25,443 nucleotides of DNA from Priapulus caudatus (Eukaryota > Priapulida > Priapulimorpha > Priapulimorphida > Priapulidae): contig NW_014577440.1 in assembly GCF_000485595.1 (NCBI RefSeq), positions 106,350 to 131,792 of the forward strand, in the 5' to 3' direction. This document shows, piece after piece, positions 19,330-25,443 of the stretch; within the stretch, counting starts at the first letter, position 1; each line of letters begins with the position of its first letter. The translations under genes and the position numbers were made by a program. The notes beneath the pieces were generated by a model. The model had not been told where the DNA came from. It did not search any database and worked only from the letters and a program-made list of their open reading frames with translations.

Positions 19330-19545
19330 CGCGGGCCCCTAGAGCTTTGAGCAAAATTAAAGCGAAAATAAGCTTAGTTTAATAATCGTAATAACCTAAC
19401 GATGATCTTTTTTGGTCACTTATGACCGCTGAAAGGGGCCATGGTCTTAATCCCAAGCTCCCTACTACACACGACTCGAATCAGGCAGCTGCCACCGTCT
19501 GGCTCATCATTACACAGTTGAGGGGTCAGTAAACGAATTTGCCGT
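19330..19545 (-). repeat. Dispersed repeat, copy B (inverted relative of 10113-10300)
   Basis: Read on the minus strand this segment gives CAACTGTGTAATGAT, ATAAGTGACCAAAAAA, GTTAGGTTATTACGATTATTA, TAAGCTTATTTT and TAATTTTGCTC, in the same order as copy A. It carries additional scattered indels. Confidence 0.75.
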
Positions 19546-20516
19546 CCCCCCCTATGTATATTCCAGCCTTAGCGCACGGCGCCCGGCGCTGGAAAATAAT
19601 GACATTACGCCGGATGTCGTGCTGACCTACAAACGCGCTCATTACACGTAAATATACGTGTTTACTCCTTCAAGAGCACCTGGATGCCTTCTACAGGGAA
19701 TAACTGCATGCGGTAGGCCTACCAGGTATGCATATTGTGGACATCGTGGCATATAGTAGGCTACAATTGCCGTGCGAAGGTGGGTGCATGCGTTATATGC
19801 GCGATAGCTCTGGATACGCGATGAAAATATCCTCGTGATTAATAAAGTGGGTCTCTGCTGAAGGAGCAAGCCATTTGACGGTCAAAAATTATAATAGCAA
19901 ATAACACATGTTATTGGCAGCAGCACATCATGAGTGCTCGTTATGCACGAACGCATAATAAGTATATTATCAGATGAAATAGAGATATGGCTCCATTGAT
20001 GTACTGTTCTTGAATTATCTATATACAGCCTAGTGGATCCGCATCATATCGATTCCTGAAACCGCATGATGGCATTCTATGGCTCTGACGATGCCATTGG
20101 CTGGCCCAAACGAAAATAATATAGTGCACTCCAGTTTTCAGCGGCCCTAGGAATCACCTGTCATATGCCATAGCGTCCCGGATACGTATCTAACCTACGT
20201 CCCGCTGGCCGCGGGTGGCACGGCCCATGACTGTGTGGGTGTGTGTGGTTGTCTGTCAATTGTCAGTATAAAATGCAAGAACTGAATTAAAAATGTTTTT
20301 CTATTAACTCTGGATAATATATACATTATATTGTATAGTGAAATGATATATATATCGCTATTTATTTAGTTTATTTATATAACAGCGATGTGTACACATA
20401 AATTATTATATTATTATATACACGCCGCGCACAACCCTCGCGTTTTGGACAGCCGCGCGTATAGCCCCTACTCAAACTGCGATGGAGTGCCCTTTCGTAC
20501 ATCTTGTTATTTAGAA
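19546..20516. other. Intergenic DNA, nothing recognised
   Basis: There is no long open frame with splice support, no RNA gene and no delimitable repeat. A short AT-rich part occurs at about 20318-20420. Confidence 0.5.
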
Positions 20517-20577
20517 TTAGGGATAGAGTTAGGGTTAGGGTTAGGATTAGGGTTAGGGTTAGGGTTAGGGTTAGGTT
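20517..20577 (+). repeat. Interstitial TTAGGG tract
   Basis: About ten TTAGGG units, some imperfect (TTAGGGATAGAG, TTAGGA), form an internal telomere-like tract on the plus strand. Unlike the two CCCTAA-bearing elements, I could not find inverted ends around it. Confidence 0.9.
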
Positions 20578-21213
20578 AACTGCGAAGTTTCTGGGGCATA
20601 TCCAAACTTCAATCTTCCTATATGTCACTATCGTCGTGCCTCTTGACCACTCGTGCTATGACCCATGCAGGCGACGAGCGCGCCATCTGTCGTGGAGTTT
20701 GAGTAAACCTATCGCGTAACCCAGTGTACAGCCAGAATAGTATGGCACCTAGTAGTGTTAATATCGAAAGGAAAGGTCAAGTTTTGCTAGTTGACAGGGG
20801 TGGTACAATTGTAGCCGGCATTGTATCGGAATGCCACGCAAGGAAGGAACCGGAAGTCGACTAAGCCTCCTTTCTGAAAGATGCAACTACTATCCCGATG
20901 CAGAGCCGCCGAGAGCAAGGAACCGCAAGAATCCTGAGTCGTGGGTCCATGTACCATTTAGCAATACATCGACCTTGTGGCATGTGGCGTCACACTCACA
21001 AGACTCACAGCACAACGTCACTTGGACATCCTCGGAATAAAAGAAAAAAATACGGTAAAGTAAGTGCACGAGAAACTGCGTATTTACGACGCGGCTACCA
21101 AGTCTTAATGTTTCTGCTCTCTATTTCGCCGACTATAAAATAGTAAATCGGCCAACTGTAAATGGCTGGTCAAGCTGGTCCATCTGCCAACACAGCCGCG
21201 GCGCGCAAGTACC
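20578..21213. other. Intergenic DNA with two short overlapping ORFs, not called as genes
   Basis: A 40-codon ORF (20742-20864, MAPSSVNIERKGQVLLVDRG...) is overlapped in another frame by a 69-codon ORF (20831-21040). They could be parts of one frame broken by sequence errors, but I recognise no protein family and see no splice support. Confidence 0.35.
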
Positions 21214-21534
21214 GCTGAAGGAGGTGCTATGTCCCCCCGGGGTACTGCCCCGCCGGAACGCTAGCCACTGGTACTCCGATGCTAATATCGCGTTACGCCT
21301 GCTACCTGCGCCACTCCATATTACCGGAGTCTAGTAGTCGCCTAAGCCTACGCACCCTAACCCTAGCCCTACGCCCTAAATCCGAACGCCTAACCGCTAA
21401 TCTAACCCAAAATCCTAACCCCTAATCTACCCTAACATATCAAGGATAGGATCGAAGGTAACGCTTCCGTATACCGGATAACCGTAGGCCAGGGTACGTT
21501 CCGGCAGATACCCTGGGGACATAGACCCTATAGC
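21214..21534. mobile_element. Second, diverged copy of the telomere-core inverted-repeat element
   Basis: The left end reads GCTGAAGGAGGTGCTATGTC and the right end, reversed, reads GCTATAGGGTCTATGTCCCC, matching the element at 4409-4614. Shared inner words include GGTACTGCC, GGGTACGTTCCGGCAG and TATACCGGA. The core is a longer, corrupted CCCTAA tract (about 21353-21438). The flanks are similar over about nine bases (GCAAGTACC on the left, ACACAGTACC on the right), consistent with a damaged target duplication. Confidence 0.75.
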
Positions 21535-21787
21535 ACACAGTACCGGACACGCGCACGCCCAGCGATGTCATCGAGGTGCACGAAACAGCATGAAAAGAGA
21601 GTAATTCTTTTTTTTACTGAAAACGTTCCAAGTGCCTGTGCTGTGGCTGTTCTGTGGGCGTGGCTTGCTACTAGTAACTACATCTCCTACTGGCAGCTAG
21701 TATGAGGTAACGGGACGCTCTGGCTGATGGCCGGAGTAAATAATAACACTGTAATGTCAGCTGAGCCGGTCTATCGCTTATCATCCG

Positions 21788-21840
21788 CCTCTCACGCTCT
21801 CTCTCTCTTATCTCTCTCTCTCTTTTGGCACTCATTTCAC

Positions 21841-21882
<42 letters not shown>

Positions 21883-22260
21883 TCCTCTCACACACACAGG
21901 ACACCTCTAAGCTCTCTCCTCCTCTCTGTCGTCTCCTCATCTCCTATCGTCCTCTACTGCATCCTCCTCTCTGCATTGGCTGCCGGCGGGCTCTCTCCCT
22001 TCCTCTCTCTCCGATCGTCTCTCTCTCCCTTCCCTCCGTCAACTGTCTCTTATCTGTCCTCCTCTCGTCTCTCGCTCTCCCCATCTCGACCTCTCATCTC
22101 TCTCTCCCTACCCGTCATCCTCGTCTTCATCTCGGCGCGTCTCTCCTCTCTGCCTCTCTCTCTCTCTCCCTCAACACACACATCACCACACTGCACAACA
22201 TCACAAACTCAGGGCACCCTCACGACACCGGACTACCAGCGAACACACACACACACGCAT
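21788..22260. repeat. (TC)n-rich tract with terminal (CA)n
   Basis: A pure TC core at about 21841-21874 sits in 350 bp of interrupted CTCTC sequence, followed by CA-rich sequence to about 22258. Serine/leucine-rich ORFs here come from the repeat. Confidence 0.85.
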
Positions 22261-23099
22261 GTCCTACCACACATGGGCCGTCGGACAGCACACACAATTC
22301 GGCGGCTCCAGAATTGCGGGCGGACGGCGGCACCCGACCCACACACACTCACGACACACAGTACCTCTACGACCGCTGCATCGGGCAGAGCGCGTGGAGT
22401 ACGCGGGAGACGCGCTTCCGCGCCAAGCCGTGTTGCGCTCATTTGCAATAACCGCTCGACCCTATTATGTGAGAATATGGTGGTCACGAGGCCATTCTTG
22501 GATAGGATCAACCGATATAGATACGGGGTTCAATTGAGAGGCGAGTCTATGCAACTGCCAGTTGCAGAAGCCTTCGGGCTCGCCACAGAGGGACCGAGCA
22601 ATAAATCCAATAATACTCGTTTTTGTTGCCTTTGTGGCTCGGCGCCGTGGCTTTCGTGTATAAAAATTGCGCCTTGTCTTTGGTGATTTATGCCTGACAT
22701 TAGATTTGGAAGTTATCGCCACCCATAGATGGCGCTCCCGATCCATCTGACGTACCATATTTCAGTTTTTAAAAAAACGCTCGCTGCATGACCTAAGACT
22801 GCCGCGCGTGGCACAGTTCGACACGATGCTAGCGTAACTCACTTCAGTGCTAGCCAACGGATAGTTGGCTGAGTGAAGGCGGTAGCCTAGCCCTCTCGCA
22901 CTAGCCTGCCGCGATGAACTTTCGCATTACCATCTTATCGCTGGCCAATCTGATGTTTCTGAATGTGCCATTATGATTATGACGATGGTTCAGTTGGTTT
23001 AGGACTTGCAGACGTAAGCGGCAGCCCCGGGCCATAAGACGTGCTACAGTTCATTCCACACCTACACGGCCTACGAAATACGTTGTAGTTACTTACAAG
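22261..23099. other. Intergenic DNA, part CpG-rich, nothing recognised
   Basis: 22300-22440 is rich in CpG, which could mark regulatory DNA or simply lie beside the repeat. A small imperfect hairpin (CTAGCCAAC, GGATA, GTTGGCTGAG) lies at about 22851-22874. No gene is supported. Confidence 0.4.
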
Positions 23100-23190
23100 T
23101 ACATGTTACCAAGATTACTACTAAGTCTACTACTAGTAGTAGTAAGTACTACTAGAGCTTACCAGAAACTACTAGTACGGTAACTAGTAA
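23100..23190. repeat. (TAC/TAG)n trinucleotide cluster
   Basis: Repeated TACTACTAG and TAGTAGTAG words form local palindromes around 23125-23160. A short decayed telomere-like stretch (AACCCTAACC...GCTAACC) follows at 23288-23310. Confidence 0.6.
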
Positions 23191-24249
23191 CCGCTACCCA
23201 GGACGCGGAGAGCTAATAGTAAATCAGTAATTAGTAATGAATTGACTAACTTCTGTTTAGTGAATTAACTATACGAATGAAATGACGAACCCTAACCATA
23301 AACCGCTAACCTATTATATTGATATAATGATATATTTGATAATGATGTAAATACATTGTATTTGATCCCCATGCATACGTACATTGGGGGCCCATATCAT
23401 ATTGGGAGCCATGTTCTGCTATCCTTGGACCACTATGCGGGCTACTACTACTACGACTACAAGAAACGCTGCCCTCTTGCTAGGGTTAGAATACCCCTAG
23501 ACGGATATACTAGACACAGGCAGCTTGAAGGCGTTTGCAATAATAGAATATATGCTAACAGTAAATACGAAATCTATTACTGACGAACATTGTTTAATGG
23601 TTTCTGGTATAGGTCTACAACTCGTTTCAGAGAAGGTCTTTTCGAGGTGGCAAGCAATTATATAGACCTAGGGACATCGCTCCCAGCCTCGATTAGCCAT
23701 TGAGCTCACACTAAGCTAAGCCGGAGAGTGCGAGAGAGTGCAAGCTATGGGCTATAGGGGCGGGCAGCGGCGCACTGCTTGCCAACTCCCGTACGAGCCT
23801 CGGCCATTGCGAACGTTGCAGAAAACGTTGGCACGTTGGGGCGCGAAGAGCGCCGAGTAGGTGTTTCTCGTGCTTCTGACAAGCCGTTATCCATTCGGGG
23901 GCAAGGTTCCCGAATGCAGAGTTCGACATTCTTCTGTGATTTCGCGTGAACAGCTTGGGTTACGAACAGATTACTCGTTTACAGTTTTTATATACAAGTG
24001 ACTCACTGTTCACGTCCCCACAATGTCTACCCTGGTGTGTCCCCCACACTAAAATTGCGGACTGTTCGCGATGGCAGGCTAGGATCCGTGCGCCACCAAT
24101 TCATTCGGCGCACGACATAGCGCCAGCGCCGCATACTGCGACGGTCCCATGCGGTCGCGTGGCCTTGCCGCGGAATTGCGCGCAAGACTCTGCGACGCTT
24201 AGTGAGCGCCTTGGGACAACCTGGAGTCCCTTTCGCAAGCTTCTCTAGT
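23191..24249. other. Intergenic DNA, nothing firmly recognised
   Basis: The first half is AT-rich, with a GC-rich part at about 23720-24245. A 72-codon minus-strand ORF (23929-23711) has ordinary composition and could be a fragment of a gene, but it shows no known motif. No splice-supported model could be made. Confidence 0.35.
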
Positions 24250-24445
24250 ATCCCGTCTCATCTGGCTCTCTCTCTCCTCTCTCTCTCTGCTCTCACTCTC
24301 TCATCTCGTCTACTCTCTCCCATCTCCTCTCTCTCTCACTCTCTCTCTCTCTCTCTCTCTCTTCACAGCAACACGATGCGCAACTGCAGGGACGTGCACA
24401 CACACACCCACACACAGCACGCACACACACGCGACACACACTTCC
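24250..24445. repeat. (TC)n tract followed by (CA)n-rich sequence
   Basis: CTCTCT-rich sequence with a pure core at about 24338-24362 is followed by a short unique bridge and CACACA-rich sequence at about 24397-24440. The TC-then-CA order repeats that at 21788-22260. Confidence 0.85.
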
Positions 24446-24805
24446 TAGCCTCCGACTTTCTCTCGCTCATCTTTTCTCTCTCTCACAGCACACAACACAA
24501 CCGGCAATCACAGAGCGCCGTTTGCGCAATCATGCGTGTACGTGTTGCAAAGATCACTGTGTAGAGTGGATTCCACGCGTAGCCTAAGCAGTTCCTCGTC
24601 GCGGGAACCGGTCGGCGTAGCCGATCGGCCTAAAATATAATGCTAAATAAATACGAAAATCTATTTACACCAAAGTCCTAAATGCTTTCTCTATTTCTTT
24701 CTCGCAACTATTTCCGACAATTTCCTGTAAATCGCCATGCAGAACGGTCCTCTGCAACACACGTACAACCGCACGACACAGGCTGCGCACTGACAACGGC
24801 TCCCA
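24446..24805. other. Intergenic DNA, nothing recognised
   Basis: The sequence is of mixed composition, with no supported gene or repeat boundary. Confidence 0.4.
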
Positions 24806-24890
24806 TAAATATATAAATCATATATTTATATTTTTATATATATATTTATATATATTATATATAATATATTTATATAATATATATTTATGT
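24806..24890. repeat. AT-rich palindromic repeat
   Basis: Alternating ATATATTTATAT words make up about 85 bp of almost pure A/T with several self-complementary stretches. It is flanked by GC-richer sequence on both sides. Confidence 0.9.
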
Positions 24891-25443
24891 GTCAGTGTGC
24901 GGCAGCGTGCGTGCATGGGTTACTGTGTGTGCAGAAGGAGGCCATTTTACCGCATTTACAGGAAATCATCGGGCGAAAGAGAGTACAGACAACGTTAAAC
25001 TGGTAGTAAATACCAATTCGTTTTTTTACCATCCATTTTTAGCTCCATTCTGAGCCTAGTCATGCAGCTTGTAGAATGCGCATGATCGTGCCGTTCATTC
25101 GCCGTGGGGAGGCGTCCACCGTGGCGTCCGTTTACCGTGGCGTCCGTCAACAGTTTGGAGCCCGCACAAATCTTAACGCTCTACGTACGGTGCCGGTATT
25201 CGCGATGTGGGGGGGGGGTACTGCCGCGAAACGATTGGGAATGCCCGAAGCTGGGGGTCAAGAGGTCAAAAAGGTCAAAGGGTGTTAAAACAAGGGGGAA
25301 CATCCCTCACTTAACCAAGGCTATCAGGGACGGAAATCAGAGATTTGCGGCACAATCTACGGCTTCAACCTAGGCACGTGATAGTCGGTATAGGCATCAT
25401 GGTAGGAAAAGGCCATTACTGTCAAAATTGAGGTCACAGTCAA
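24891..25443. other. Intergenic DNA, nothing firmly recognised
   Basis: This is the right edge of the window. A G run occurs at about 25208-25217. Two AGGTCA hexamers lie three bases apart at 25263-25277. Short ORFs (25076-25288, 25104-25373) overlap in different frames and show no family signature. Confidence 0.4.

Noticed and set aside
20742-21040. Two short overlapping ORFs, MAPSSVNIERKGQVLLVDRG... and MPRKEGTGSRLSLL...
   Set aside because: They could be one frame split by sequence error, but there is no recognisable family, no splice signals and no codon evidence strong enough to call a gene.
21727-22686. 319-codon plus-strand ORF, serine/leucine-rich
   Set aside because: Most of it is translated (TC)n and (CA)n repeat. 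The non-repeat tail shows no known domain and no splice support.
23711-23929. 72-codon minus-strand ORF with ordinary amino-acid composition
   Set aside because: No motif, no convincing splice sites and no neighbouring coding exons; it is within the expected length for chance ORFs in GC-rich DNA.

Overview
The window is eukaryotic, almost certainly metazoan, nuclear DNA. Coding sequence is split by GT-AG introns, there are vertebrate-type TTAGGG/CCCTAA tracts, and most of the window is short non-autonomous transposons, microsatellites and minisatellites. The dense mix of small terminal-inverted-repeat elements and the intron sizes suggest a marine invertebrate, but the sequence does not fix the phylum. 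No bacterial operons, CRISPR arrays, rRNA or tRNA genes were recognised.

Two genes are supported, in converging orientation. On the left, plus strand, the last five coding exons (1331-4836) of an SLC7-type amino-acid transporter encode about 221 C-terminal residues, with consistent splice phases, a stop at 4834-4836 and a polyadenylation signal at 5049-5054. On the right, minus strand, a spliced gene (15332 down to at least 13346) encodes a secreted glycine-rich protein: a 17-residue signal-peptide exon, a 458-bp intron, then a repeat exon of about 40 eight-residue GSGN-type units. A 4-bp insertion near 13953 breaks the repeat frame as assembled.

Between and around them lie repeats. 1-5070 is the transporter gene with several transposon insertions in its introns, three of them with good boundary evidence: 2754-2975 (8-bp target duplication), 3207-3656 (TA), 4409-4614 (9 bp). 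5745-6195 is another inverted-repeat element with an 8-bp duplication. 6397-7822 is a TC tract plus a degenerate CACGTG minisatellite; 11196-12193 is a clean version of the same locus, ending at an assembly gap (12194-12492) with a different CA-rich 16-bp satellite beyond it. 16477-17347 holds two related transposons, one an internal-deletion derivative of the other. 17563-18775 is a 10-bp satellite (CTACTCATAC). 18776-25443 has no recognisable gene; it contains a telomere-like tract, a second copy of the telomere-core element, TC/CA tracts and AT-rich repeats.

The repeats in 6400-7820 and in 17650-22000 look like their clean relatives with scattered 1-2 base insertions. This suggests that parts of the assembly come from unpolished long reads, although genuine old divergence is not excluded. 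It affects how every small ORF there should be read. The most biologically interesting item is the secreted GSGN-repeat protein; the most interesting mobile element is the 9-bp-duplication element that carries telomere-like repeats in its core.
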